Shown here: piece by piece, positions 48,062 through 58,283 of the stretch
How positions within the stretch are numbered: position 1 is the stretch's first letter
Layout: every line of letters starts with the position of its first letter
Source: Ceratotherium simum simum
Taxonomy: Eukaryota; Chordata; Mammalia; Perissodactyla; Rhinocerotidae
Direction: 5' to 3'
Length of the DNA stretch: 64,000 bases
NCBI RefSeq assembly: GCF_000283155.1
Contig: NW_004454240.1
Coordinates: 691,256 to 755,255, forward strand
Notes under the pieces: model-generated
Seen by the model: the letters and a program-made list of their open reading frames with translations, nothing else
What the model was told of the DNA's origin: nothing
The model's database searches: none
Program-made: the position numbers and the translations under genes

Positions 48062-48296
48062 AAAGCAGGTGTAGCTATGAAAGGGCAACTTGAAGGATCC
48101 TTGTGGTGATGGAACTGTTCTGTATCTTGACTCTCTCAATGTCACTATCCTGCTTGTGATAGTGTACTAGGGTTTGCAAGAGGTTGCTAGTGAGGGAAGC
48201 TGGGTGAAGGGTATATGGGATCTCTCTATTATTTTTCAAACTGTATGTAAGTCTACAATTATCTCAAAATAAAAAGCTTAATTAAAAAAGAATGAG

Positions 48297-48786
48297 ATCA
48301 TACGGTATTTGACCTTCTCCCTCTGATTTATTTCACTTTGCATAATACCCTCAATGTCCATCTATGTTGTCACAAATGGCTGGATTTCATCATTTCTTAT
48401 GGCTGAGTAGTATTCCTTTGTGTATATATACCACATCTTCTTCATCCATTCGTCCCTTGATGGGCACTTAGGTTGCTTCCAAGTCTTGGCTATTGTGAAT
48501 AATGCTGCAATGAACACAGGGGTGCACGTATCTTTATGCACACTCATAAGTAGAAGATAAAAACAACAACAAACAAACACGTAGAGACAGAGATTGGATT
48601 GGTGGTTACCAGAGGGGAAGGGGAGAGGGAGGTGGGCGAAGGGGATAATTCGGCACATGTGTGTGGTAATGGGTTGTAATTAGTATTTGGGTGGTGAACA
48701 TGATGGAATCTGCAGAAATAGAAGTATAATGATGTACACCTGAAATTTATAAAATGTTATAAATCAATGTTACTGCAATAAAAAAA
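48297..48786 (+). mobile_element. 5'-inverted (twin-primed) L1 insertion
   Basis: 48,297-48,538 is L1 ORF2 C-terminus in reverse orientation (the minus strand reads '...YIYTKEYYSAIRNDE...'). From about 48,539 the L1 3' end runs forward ('gaagataaaaacaacaacaa' to a poly(A) of about 12). TSD 'aaaaagaatgag' at 48,285-48,296 and 48,787-48,798. Inversion inside a single TSD-bounded L1 is the signature of twin priming. A young, perissodactyl-type L1 sequence. Confidence 0.92.
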
Positions 48787-48798
48787 AAAAAGAATGAG

Positions 48799-49095
48799 CT
48801 AGATCCACGTGTCCTAACATGGCAAAGCTTCCAAGAGATATTGCTCAGTGAAAAAAGCAAGTTACAGATCAGTATATATGGTGAAATACCACTTATTTTT
48901 AAATACCCACACACAACCAAACTTTGTATGCATAGAAAAAGATTTGGAAGAAGGCACTCTACCCTGATAACAGTGGTTACTCTGGGGAGCAGGGTTGGGG
49001 AGGGAAGAGGATTTTAACTGTAGCTGGATTGTTTGATTTTTTTCACAATGAGAATATATTCATATGGTACTTGTATAGTAAAAACATTATCCTGG
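48799..49095 (+). repeat. Old L1 3' end, sense
   Basis: 'gctcagtgaaaaaagcaagt', 'cagtggttactctggggagc' and 'cacaatgagaatatattcat' are old L1 (L1ME-like) ORF2 end and 3' UTR. Confidence 0.82.
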
Positions 49096-49594
49096 ACACA
49101 GCTATAGTGTTCTAGAAATTCAAACCTCTTTTGCTTGTCCTGATCTGACCTATCCCTGTGTCACCATCCCTGTGGCCAGAGGGCCCAGCTTATGCCCCCT
49201 GCCCTTGATCCTCAAGGAAGTGGCTCTGGAGCCTACCTAATTTGGAAACAGGCTCACTCGCACTACCTTTGAGGTATGAAATTACCACCTGGAAGGGCCA
49301 ATGTCCCCATGACCATGAATCTACCCACTGCTGCTGACAACTTATAAAACACACAAAGCTCAGCCCATGCTAATCAATGCAACAACAGTTTCCATAAGGT
49401 TCAAGTCAACAAACTGTTACGCAAGTTTCAACTCTGGGGGCAGCATAGGTCTCCCCACCCTCTTGACCTGAAAACATGACAGGAGTTGAGCCTTTTTGGA
49501 GGAAACTGAGAGCAGCAGGCATGAATAACAATCAGATGCCTACACTCAGCTATGCCTGGCTGAGAGCAGACTCACTCTAGGGTGGCCCCTGAGA
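49096..49594. other. Unassigned sequence
   Basis: No repeat or exon recognised. Confidence 0.35.
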
Positions 49595-49800
49595 GTGCAT
49601 TCATTCATTCATTCACCATATATTTATTGAGCACTTACTATGTGCCAGGTATTATTCTAGGCTTTGATAATAGCAGTGAATAAAACAAAGTCCCTGCCCT
49701 CATGGAGCTCCCATTTTAGTGGGGAAGCAGACAATAGGCAAGATAAATAAACAAGTTATATGTTAGATGGTATCAAGTGCTATTAAAAAACATAGCATGG

Positions 49801-50002
49801 GCCGGCCCCGTGGCTTAGCGGTTAAGTGCGCGCGCTCCGCTGCTGGCGGCCCGGGTTCAGATCCCAGGCGTGCACTGACGCACCGCTTCTCTGGCCATGC
49901 TGAGGCCGCGTCCCACATACAGCAACTAGAAGGATGTGCAGCTATGACATACAACTATCTGCTGGGGCTTTGGGGGAAAAAATAAAAAAAATAAAATTAA
50001 AA
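49801..50002 (+). mobile_element. Short ERE1-type SINE, well preserved
   Basis: tRNA-Ser-like head with A box 'tggcttagcgg' (49,811-49,821) and B-box-like 'ggttcagatcc' (49,854-49,864), ERE body and an A-rich tail, but without the usual second half ('gatgttagctcagg'). Exact TSD 'aaaaaacatagcatgg' at 49,785-49,800 and 50,003-50,018. CpG-rich and little diverged, so the youngest SINE in the window. Confidence 0.96.
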
Positions 50003-50153
50003 AAAAAACATAGCATGGAAGGGAGATATAAGGTGTTGGGTGCTGGGAGTTGAAATTTTAGAAATGGTGGTCAGAGAAGGCCTCAGTGAGAAGGTAACAT
50101 TTCGGTAGAGATCTGAAGGAAATGAGGGAGCCAGCTACAAAGCTATCCAGTGG

Positions 50154-50478
50154 TTCTGGATATTTTCCATTTGCCCCTCCAGATCTTGTCCACCCTTCTC
50201 CATCCAGCTTTGTGCCCTGGTAGGCTGACCTGTATGGACTGCATCAAGAGGTTCCCTTGTCCTCTGGCTTCGGGTCAGGTGTGACCAATGGGAGGCACCT
50301 GTAAGGAGATCAGAAGGAAAAAGAAAGTGAGATTTTTCATCAGCTCTCTCTGTGCAGGTTCATCATGGGTTGGATGCATCCCTTTACCAAAGAGCTCAGC
50401 TCCTGTTAGGTGGCCCTCTCCATACAGCAACACTTCCCCAGTTCCCACAACCACTATCTCCCAGGATCCTGACTGATA
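50154..50478. mobile_element. Unidentified element inserted in L2
   Basis: About 325 bp replaces nothing in the L2: L2 text resumes on both sides. A short repeat 'cagtgg'/'cactgg' at the borders may be the TSD. The interior ('cttgtcctctggcttcgggt', 'ccaatgggaggcacctgtaa', end 'ctgactgataca') seems repetitive and LTR-like from memory, but I cannot name it. Confidence 0.55.
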
Positions 50479-50860
50479 CACTGGGGAAAAGCATTCCAGG
50501 CAGAAGGAAAAGCAAGTACAAAGCACAAATGTGCCTGGAAAGCTTAAAGAATGATCAGACTAGTGTGGCTGGAATGGAGGACGTGATGGAGGGATTTGTA
50601 GGAGATAGTGTCAAGGAGGTAAGGGAGGCCAGATTATGAGGGCTTTGCAGGCTACCGGAAAGACTTTGGCTTTTAACATGAGTGAGATGGGGAGCAATTG
50701 GAGGATGTGGAACAAAAGACTGACATACTCAGACTATGTTTTAACAGCATCACTTTAGGAGACTGGTGACAGGCAAGAGAGGATGGTGGCTTAGATTAGA
50801 GTGGTAGCAATGGAGGTGGTGAGCAGTGGTCAGATTCATAATAGATTTTGAAGGGGGTGC

Positions 50861-51799
50861 AGAAGAATCCTATTCACTAAAATGACCAGAGAAAAAGCCC
50901 AAACCCAAGACCAGAGACTTGTTACGCTGCTTGTCATTGTGTATCACTGAAAATTCTGTTGTTATTCAATAAGATTTCAGCATGATAATCCTAATACTCT
51001 ACCACTTGTGTGAGACACACAATTCTAGGCCAAAGGCCAAGCCCCAAAGTTCCCCAGACTATATCTGACTCCAGAACAACTCCAGAAAACTATCATCATG
51101 GATTTTCTAGCCAACCAACCCCGCCCTAAAGCCACAACTCTGTGAGAGTCACGCTGGGTGCCATTTTGCCCCCTAATTGGCTCCAGCCACTCTACCTCCA
51201 TTGGCTCCTCCATGAGCTGGCCTAACCATGTCACACCAGAATTCTGGGAAACACTATCCACACCTGCCCTGTCCATACCTTCCGTCCTCTGCTCACCATC
51301 ACTCACAGGCTGGCAGCAGACAGATCCCCTCCATCAACCACTGAGCAGAGAGGGATGGGTTCCAGGGGCAGTCAGAACACAGTGTGGGCAACATCTCAGA
51401 TCCCATGATTTTGATAAGGATTTTAAAATTTGCCTGGGAAAGCAGGCAACCATCAACCATAGACAGATCATTGGAAGGGAAGAGAAAATAGAAAACTTGG
51501 CCCCATACACTGAAAGCCCCAGCCTGAAATATATTCTGGGAACAAAAGCACCCTGGCATTTTTGGGGGCACACCGTTGATTCTTGGGATAAGGGCTGTTG
51601 CTTTATATTCGTGAACCCCCAGCAAAGGCACCCAGCTGGAAAGTGGAGAACAGCACATGATTCTGAGGGCTCATTTCAGAGCCAGGAAAAACTGATGGTA
51701 TTTTGTTTATGTTCAAAGAAATCAATCCAAAGAGATCAGCCCCACAGCCAAAGTCAGCAAGACCAGGGAGCAAATTGCTGCCAACCAAGGAGGGGATGA
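50861..51799. other. Single-copy sequence with the window's longest open frame
   Basis: A 213-codon ATG frame runs on the plus strand (51,158-51,799). Two inverted CCAAT boxes sit at 51,175-51,179 and 51,201-51,205. The translation has no recognisable domain, signal peptide or family motif, and one frame of this length is about what chance allows in 64 kb. I do not call it a gene. Confidence 0.3.
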
Positions 51800-51985
51800 C
51801 CTGCACTGGAATCTTGGATCCAACGCTTTCAAGCTGTGTGCCCTTGGGTAAGATTCTTAACCCTCCCAGGACTTCAATTTTCTATTCTGTAAAATAGGGA
51901 CAATACCTACCTCACAGTGTTGCATTAAGGATCAAATGAGCTCACATGTGTAAAACGTACCTGGCATGGCTTCCAGGATACTAGC
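51800..51985 (+). repeat. MIR SINE, sense
   Basis: 'caagctgtgtgcccttgggt', 'ctattctgtaaaatagggac', 'aatacctacctcacagtgtt' and 'aacgtacctggcatggct' give a good sense MIR. Confidence 0.92.
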
Positions 51986-52609
51986 CTCTCACTACATGTT
52001 GGTTTTCTTCTCATGCCCACTTTTCTTTGGCAAGAGCCAGGCCAGTTGTGTGGGGCAACTATGAGGTTCCAGTGGCCCCTGGTGAACCTTAAGAAGAGCT
52101 CTCTGAGGAATTCTCCAGCTCTTTCATGCCAATGCTGTTTTCTGCTCTTTACTAAATGGGCGTCCTGGGTAGCTGGCATTTGATCCCAGCAGGACATGTT
52201 TCCATGCACAGCTTGGCACCAAAGGGCACTAATGCCTATTAATTAACTGTACATTCAGCTGACTTGCCTAAGCAGCTGCTTTCACTTCCAGAATCCCAAA
52301 TCTTTTCTTATTCCATTCCAGGTTATTTCAATCCCTTATGTATGCAAGCTGCTGATGCAGACCTTTGCTTCCTTCTCTCCTCTCTCATCCTCTCAGCCTC
52401 TCCTCTCTGCTCCATACTGCTCCCTCTGCCTGTCCCTTGCATCGGCTCTCCATCTTTCCCCTTCTCTTTCCTAGCTCTTTCATGAACCCTCACTCAAAGA
52501 CAGTGCTTGAGGGGAGAGAGTAGTTAAAAGTGGCTCAAGTGGACCCATGGTCAGGCTTAGGGGGAACCATTCCACTTCCTCCTTGCCCTGTCATACTAGC
52601 CCATCCCCA
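51986..52609. other. Unassigned sequence
   Basis: Pyrimidine-rich at 52,365-52,480; no repeat or exon recognised. Confidence 0.35.
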
Positions 52610-53235
52610 AGCCCACTTTCCTGTTCATTCACAGGTTTGGATTACAAAGCAAAACAAGACATGGCTACTGCCGTCAGAGAACTCCTACTCTAGTGGGAGA
52701 GACAGACAGCTCCCTGGTGTATATGAAGAGCTGAAGAGGGGGGTGCAGAGGTGGGAAAGTGCCTGCTCGCCTCTGAGGGGCCAGGGAAAGCTTTACAAAA
52801 AAGAGGAGACTTGAACTGAGCCTTGAAGCCTCAGTGTATTTTTCCAAATGGAGAGAGGGTCAAAGGGCATCCCAGGGGAGGAGGGGGCATGGAGGAGGGA
52901 ACGGTAGTGTGTGTTTGGGGTTTTATGTAGCCAGATGGTAAGCTCTAGGAGATGAGCAACAATAAGCCTTGGAAGGAGAATCTGGAGCCAGCTCACCAAG
53001 GGTGTGCCAGGTTGATGGGAAGCTGGACTGCAGGGAGTTAGAGTACAAGGATGAGGAGATCAGATCTGGTGAATGTTGGCAAGGGACATGAGGAAAGCTG
53101 TGTTTTAAGAAGATAATTCTGGAAGGCAGAGAGACCAGAAGAAGAACAGAGGCCAGTTAGGAGGCTGCTGCAATGGTCTTGGCACAAAGTGAGGCCCAGA
53201 ACTAGAGTGTTGATCGTGGGAATGGAAATGAAGTG
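52610..53235 (-). repeat. L2 LINE copy, antisense
   Basis: From the reversed 3' UTR ('tactgccgtcagagaactcc') into antisense ORF2 ('gacttgaactgagccttgaa', 'ccagttaggaggctgctgca'). Moderately preserved and about 600 bp long. Confidence 0.8.
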
Positions 53236-53713
53236 GCAGAGAAGAGATACCTCTGGGGCCTACTTCTCTATCTCTGGCCTTTATCCTGGATTCATTCTTC
53301 ACCTTTCTCCAGTACCTTCTCCCTTGACAATCTTAATGGATCTTGGGCCTCAACTTCCACCTCAATGTGTATTTACCCCAAATCCATGTCTTGAGATCTG
53401 ACCTCTCATCTGCCCCTGGGACCAGCTTCTGGCTTCTCTCTGGACATTCTCAGGTAACCATCACATGAGCTTGTTCAAAACTGCCATTGTGGTGCCTGTG
53501 CCTCAGCCCTAACCCAGCTCATGAGAACTGTGCACCTCAGCTACGTTATGGGCTTCTGGGGCCTGACTCAGGGACTGAAGGATCATTTTACACCTTTCTA
53601 GGGCAAACATGATTTCCCAGTTCTAAACCACCAATTTATATGTGGACTTAGAGGACTCAGCCTGTTCACACCTTGGGGATGGCCTTCCTTCACCCACTCA
53701 CTGTCAAGTTCCT
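53236..53713. other. Unassigned sequence
   Basis: No exon or confident repeat; 53,460-53,600 could be a decayed transposon. Confidence 0.3.
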
Positions 53714-53930
53714 CAGTGGTGGCCCTCAGCCAGGGGTAGGTCCTCCTGGGCCCTGGAAAAATTTGGAAATATGTAGAGGCCTTTCTTGTTGCTGCAATGA
53801 CTCCAGGGTACTAGTAGCACTTAGGGCCAGGAATCAGGATGTTAACCATCCTGCAATGCACAGGCTCTTCCCACACTGCAAAGAATGATCTCAACCCGAG
53901 TGCCAAGAGTACACTCATTGAGAAACACTG
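53714..53930 (+). mobile_element. MER5A (hAT-Charlie) element
   Basis: Left terminus 'cagtggtggccctcagccag', internal 'catcctgcaatgcacaggct' and right terminus 'tgagaaacactg' match MER5A in order. Nearly full length and non-coding. No convincing TSD. Confidence 0.85.
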
Positions 53931-53934
53931 TGAC

Positions 53935-54055
53935 GACGAGCTCAGTGAGGGCAGGGACTCTGTCTGTTTTGTTTTCTACTTTGTTCCCAGCACGTGGCAA
54001 AGTGCACAGAACACAAGGGTGTGCAGTAAGTGTTTGCTAAATTAATAAATTGACT
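53935..54055 (+). repeat. L2 3' end, sense
   Basis: 'gagggcagggactctgtctg', 'ttcccagcacgtggcaaagt' and 'gtaagtgtttgctaaattaa' are the L2 3' terminus. Confidence 0.88.
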
Positions 54056-54150
54056 GACTCCTTCATGTAACCAACACCTACTGACCACTACCCTTGGTGC
54101 TGAGGCTAGAAAGATGAACAAGACTTGGGCAGTGGCTTTGTACCTCGGCC
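54056..54150 (-). repeat. L2 3' end fragment, antisense
   Basis: 'aacacctactgaccactacc' and 'gtgctgaggctagaaagatg' resemble the reversed L2 3' end, placed tail to tail with the sense L2 end at 53,935-54,055. Confidence 0.55.
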
Positions 54151-54359
54151 CGCCCTAGCTAGGTAGGGTAAAGATGATCCCGAGATGGAGGCTAAAAGTC
54201 AAGAATGCCACACCTTCCATAACTACCACAGGGCCCCTTCCTAGCAAGGTAAACGTACTACTAGTTAAATGCTGAATGGAAAATTCATTCATTCATTCAA
54301 TCAACACTTGAATAGCACGTGAAACTTTTCAAAGCACTTTCTCAGACATGATCTTGCTG

Positions 54360-54600
54360 GAGGTGGGCTGGGAGGAGAGGAGGGTTGGGGCGGGGACTAG
54401 AAGCAGAGTTGTGGCCTGAGAGGTTCCTGCCCAGCTTGGGGCCAGAGCGGAGAGGCCCAATCAGACAGTCTCCTGGGACTGGCGGGGGCGGGGTGGGAGT
54501 CTAGTGTGAATGGAAATATGTGCCACATGGCCTGAATTGCAGGGGCTGGCCTCAGGCTCCCACAGCCCCAAACACTTCCAGATGGATTTATTTATAACTC
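54360..54600. promoter_or_regulatory. Candidate GC-box/CCAAT regulatory cluster
   Basis: Two Sp1-type GC boxes ('ggggcgggga' at 54,387-54,396 and 'gggggcgggg' at 54,484-54,493), a CCAAT box ('cccaatcag', 54,457-54,465) and a TATA-like 'tttataa' (54,590-54,596). G runs at 54,364-54,395 could form a G-quadruplex. No exon follows that I recognise, so this is inference from motifs only. Confidence 0.3.
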
Positions 54601-55065
54601 CCAAACCAGAGGCAGCACTCGGCTCCTTTTCCTCACTCTCCTCCCCACTCCCGGAGCAAGGCTTGGCCACCCTTTTCCACTCCGGAAACCAGCAGGAGAT
54701 GGGGAATGTGCAGTACTGCTTAGCTGCAGCCACAGCCACAGCCGCAGCCTGGGCTCCTGGTCACTGCCTGTCCCCTAGGTGGCAACAGCCGCTCACTGTG
54801 TGGGTGTGCCGACTGAGCCTGGCCATACTCCTGCCCACCTGGGCCATCTGGGCTCTCTCGGGCCAGCTGCTAAATGGGTAGTGCGAGCCAGGCATATTCA
54901 CTCTGGCAAGTTTCCGTTCCAGACTCGCCTCTACTTCATAAAGCCACAGTCACACCCATGTCTTCTCATTCTCTGTCTCCGGGAGAGTCTGAGCTCCTCC
55001 CCTCTGCCTTCTCTCACAGGATACTACTTCTCACTGTATAGGCTGCCAGAGGCTTTGGACTCGGA
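54601..55065. other. Unassigned sequence
   Basis: A short imperfect 'gcagccacagcc' repeat lies at 54,725-54,752. No exon recognised. Confidence 0.35.
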
Positions 55066-55190
55066 CATTTTCCAAATCAGGAAACTGAAGCTTGGAGACG
55101 TTGAGTAACTTCCCCAAGGTCACACAGCATATTAAATAGCAGAGCCAGAAGTCTAAAGCCCCAAGCTCTATCTCTGATGCAAGTGCCTCC
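55066..55190 (-). repeat. MIR SINE, antisense
   Basis: 'tcaggaaactgaagcttgga', 'ccccaaggtcacacagcata' and 'agcagagccagaagtctaaa' are reversed MIR. Confidence 0.88.
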
Positions 55191-55239
55191 TAAACTTCAA
55201 GTTTTATCATATGTGAAGTGGGGCTAATACTTGGCAGGT

Positions 55240-55445
55240 GGTTCTGGTTAGAAGTTTGGCTCTGGAACTGCTCTGCATGGAGCATGTGCTGGTTCTGTCA
55301 TTTACCAGCTGGATGACCTTCCATGAGTCACTCTCACTCTCTGTAACTCAATTTCTCTATCTTCTTTTAAGGATTAAAGAGATAATGACTTTAAATGACT
55401 TAGCATAGTGTCTAGCCCATAGTAAGCCTACAATAAATAGTGACC
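55240..55445 (+). repeat. MIR SINE, sense
   Basis: 'tctgtcatttaccagctgga', 'ctctgtaactcaatttctct' and 'gcctacaataaatagtgacc' follow the sense MIR from head to tail. Confidence 0.85.
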
Positions 55446-55554
55446 GATGTGATAGTTGATTGCTCAGTTGCATTATTATAGAGCTCACAGCTCCCATCTC
55501 TTGAAATATGGGTCAGGCCCCAGACAAATATCGCCCCATGACTCCTCACACACA

Positions 55555-55665
55555 GAGAGAAGTAAACTCAGGCTTGGAGAGATTAAGTGACTTGCTTAAG
55601 GCCACACTTGCAGGAATAGAGGAGGGGCTTGAACTCAGTTCTAGGTGATTTCAAGGCTCCGATTC
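55555..55665 (-). repeat. MIR SINE fragment, antisense
   Basis: 'gagattaagtgacttgctta' and 'aggccacacttgcagg' are reversed MIR. Confidence 0.8.
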
Positions 55666-56839
55666 CATGCTTCCTATAGAGTCTGAAGGATAAAAGCACC
55701 TATATGTGCCCTTAGCTGAGTGTCTGCCCTGCCTTCCCCACCCCCACCCTGACCTGTCTTGCCTCCTTTAGGACTGTCCCAGGAACTTCCTCCTTCCCCG
55801 AGGTTCAGCCCACCCAGGTGAACCTGAGCATTTTGGTGGCCCCAAGCAGGGCCTGTGAACACATCAGGCCTGGAGGAACCTCGTGGTCCTGGGGCTGAGG
55901 CCTTCCCACCTCCCTCCTCTCCTAGCCATGGCTGGAACTGGTGGTGGCTAGAGAGGACAGGGTGGCAAAGAAGGCAGACAAAGACTCCAGAGTCAAGCTT
56001 CTAGATGCATCATATCTGCTTCCTGTACAACCTCTTTGCCCTCAAAGTTACTCAGAACCAAAGTCTGGCAAACCCACCTCTGCATCCAAGGGTCCAGACA
56101 AATTTTCCTGCAGCTGTTCGGCAACACTTGACACCAGATTTCTGCCCCAGTGGGAGTCTTCAGTATTCTCACATTCCTTTCTGCTTGCTGCTGCCCAATT
56201 AAACACGCATAATTTCTCCATGTTTTCCCATCCCACACCACACGTCAGTACCACCAGTGACAGCATGAGGGAATGGCACAATCTCTGTGCACATATGGAC
56301 AAGGCAGTCAGCAGACGCTTCTCTCAAGTGTACGTGACTCACCAAATGGGCTCCAAATCCCGTCAACAATTAGGCTCATCTATCTATAGTTCCCTCATCC
56401 TTTCAGTAGGCTGCCCAGAATTCCTGATAGTCCATGAATAAGTGCAGAGTTATTCAATAAATGCCTAGCACAGAAATGACATTTCATAAATGCCCAATCT
56501 CTATCCAAAGAAAACAACTCTAAGATTTTGTGGACAAACGTCACCGGAGAGCCCCAGGGGCAGCTCCTGTCTGCTTCCAGCACTGATGCTTAGGAAAGCT
56601 TCCTCATTGAACTAAGGCGCTGGCCCTTACTCCAGAAACTACCAGATCTACAGCCCCAGCCCTACTATACAGGTTCTCTGAGCATCAGTTTCCTCCTCTG
56701 TTGTTCTGAGCCATCTAACACTGAGTCAGGAACATGGTACTTTCTCGACAAATGTTACATTTATAAAGATTCATCTTGTAGTAAAAGTAAATTTTTACAC
56801 ATTCTAGAATCATCTAGAGGATGACCACTCTTTCAGGAA
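55666..56839. other. Unassigned sequence
   Basis: A small L2-type end may lie near 56,440-56,500 ('ttattcaataaatgcctagc'). A 166-codon frame (55,941-56,441) has no domain. Confidence 0.35.
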
Positions 56840-57060
56840 ATTCTTTATTCTTTCAATATTTATCAAGCATCTACTATGTACAGAGCAGAAGGGAGAAACA
56901 AAATAAATTCAAAATAAAGTTTCTTTCCTCCAAGAGACTGTAATATAGCTGGACATTTAGGCAAGCATGGAATATTTCAGAATTTCAGAATGCCTTTAGG
57001 ACCCAGGCAAGTACTATAAATGAGTGAAGGAGGCTGGAGTGGTGGGGACTGTGGTGAGCT
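56840..57060 (-). repeat. L2 3' end, antisense
   Basis: 'atttatcaagcatctactat' followed by 'ttcctccaagagactgtaat' is the reversed L2 3' UTR. A diverged continuation may resume at 57,350-57,560 ('ggtaggattcagactgggcc'), which would make 57,060-57,350 an insertion or a gap in the match. Confidence 0.7.
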
Positions 57061-58283
57061 GGAGAGAACATGCTCCATCTAAAGGGGAAGCTACCACCCT
57101 AATTCAGCTAACTATTGTCCTGTGGGAATACAGAGCCAGTATTACTAGACTTTTCTGTTTTTCAAAGAAGCCAGAAATCCAGATTGTAGGAAAAGATTAC
57201 TAATTGTTACCTGTTAACAAATAATTTAAAAAAGAAACAAACCACACAAAACATATCTGTGGGCATTATTCGGGCCACCAGCCACCATCTTGTGACCTCT
57301 CCATAATGGTAGATGATAAAGTGTCAAAATAAGTGTTACTGACACTAAGTTCTGGAGGTGCTTAGAGGAGGACATGAGTCTCTTGGGCTGGAATGATCTG
57401 GAAAGTTTTCCTCAAGGTGGTAGGATTCAGACTGGGCCCCAAAGTGTGGGTATGAATCTGATAAGCAGAAGAGAAGGGCAAAGAGCTTTTGGTAAGGATA
57501 GAAGGGGAAACAGGAAGGTTGTAGTCAGAGCTCAGAGGCAGCAAAGAGGTGCGTCTGGCTGTTACGAAGGCTTCCTGGGGGGAGGGGCAACTTCTGGCCA
57601 TCAGTTGGTCTCAGTGGAGGAGGTTTCTCGTGACCGGAATCAGGATCTCAGCATGGAGGAAACAAGGGAAGATGAGGAATTACTACTTAGAGAGTCTGAT
57701 TCTGAAAAGCCAGTCAGAGAGCAATATTAAACACAGACAGAGAGATGCCTCAGCAACAGGCATGAGAAAAGGATATTTTAGTTAAGTCCAGGGACTTTTC
57801 TAGAATACAGCAATGTAAAACTCTGTGAGAAGAGCAAAAAACTAATGCACGATCCTGGCTGGTGACTAGAAACAGGTCCAGAAGGTGACAATGGGTAAAC
57901 CACAGTACAATGAGACCTACCACGTAGGAAATGGGGGCTCTGGCCCCATACAAGCACTGTGAAAGGAAAAAATGAACAGGAGCTTTGAAAAAGCCAGCAA
58001 TCCACAAAAATCCTGGAAACTATTTTAAAAACACCTTAGTAAGAGCAAAGGTAAAATATATGTCCAGAATTAAAAGCCCCAGGGATTAGAAACCATTCTC
58101 CCACAGGGCTCTCTGGCAGACTGGGAGAGTGACTGAAGGAAAGAAGGCATCTTACCCCAAAGTGGAGAGCATGAGGACATGTGGCGTGCAGGTGTCAGGG
58201 AAAAATAATGTCGGCTTTGCATTGGATTATGTAACCACCAAAACAAGAGGCAAGTTGGTTAAGGGTCATGGAAAAAGCACAAG
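57061..58283. other. Mostly unassigned sequence
   Basis: Apart from the possible L2 continuation at 57,350-57,560, no repeat or exon recognised. Confidence 0.35.

Larger units (their letters stand above)
43785..48290 (+). mobile_element. L1 (L1MA/L1MB-like) with large internal deletion and nested insertions
   Basis: 5' UTR start ('gacttctgcttctgggaaga') runs to about 44,325 and then joins directly to mid-endonuclease ORF2 ('actagacagagaatcagcaa'), so ORF1 and the ORF2 start are missing. ORF2 continues to about 47,950, then a 3' UTR and a poly(A) tail near 48,282-48,289. It holds a solo LTR (46,645-47,117) and an L1 tail (47,165-47,277). Confidence 0.88.
49595..50860 (-). repeat. Long L2 LINE copy, antisense, with two insertions
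   Basis: Starts with the reversed L2 terminus ('ttattgagcacttactatgt', 'tccctgccctcatggagctc') and proceeds through antisense ORF2 C-terminal text ('gagggctttgcaggc', 'gactttggcttttaacatga', 'agtggtagcaatggaggtgg'). Interrupted by an ERE at 49,801-50,002 and an unidentified element at about 50,154-50,478. The longest L2 here. Confidence 0.9.

Noticed and set aside
49801..49875. tRNA gene
   Set aside because: A and B boxes belong to the tRNA-derived head of an ERE SINE; the following ERE body, A-rich tail and TSD show a retroposon.
50352..50639. 95-codon frame as a gene
   Set aside because: It crosses the junction between the unidentified insert and the antisense L2, so it is a fortuitous fusion of repeats.
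57374..57730. 118-codon frame as a gene
   Set aside because: Glu/Arg-rich translation arises from purine-rich antisense L2-like sequence.
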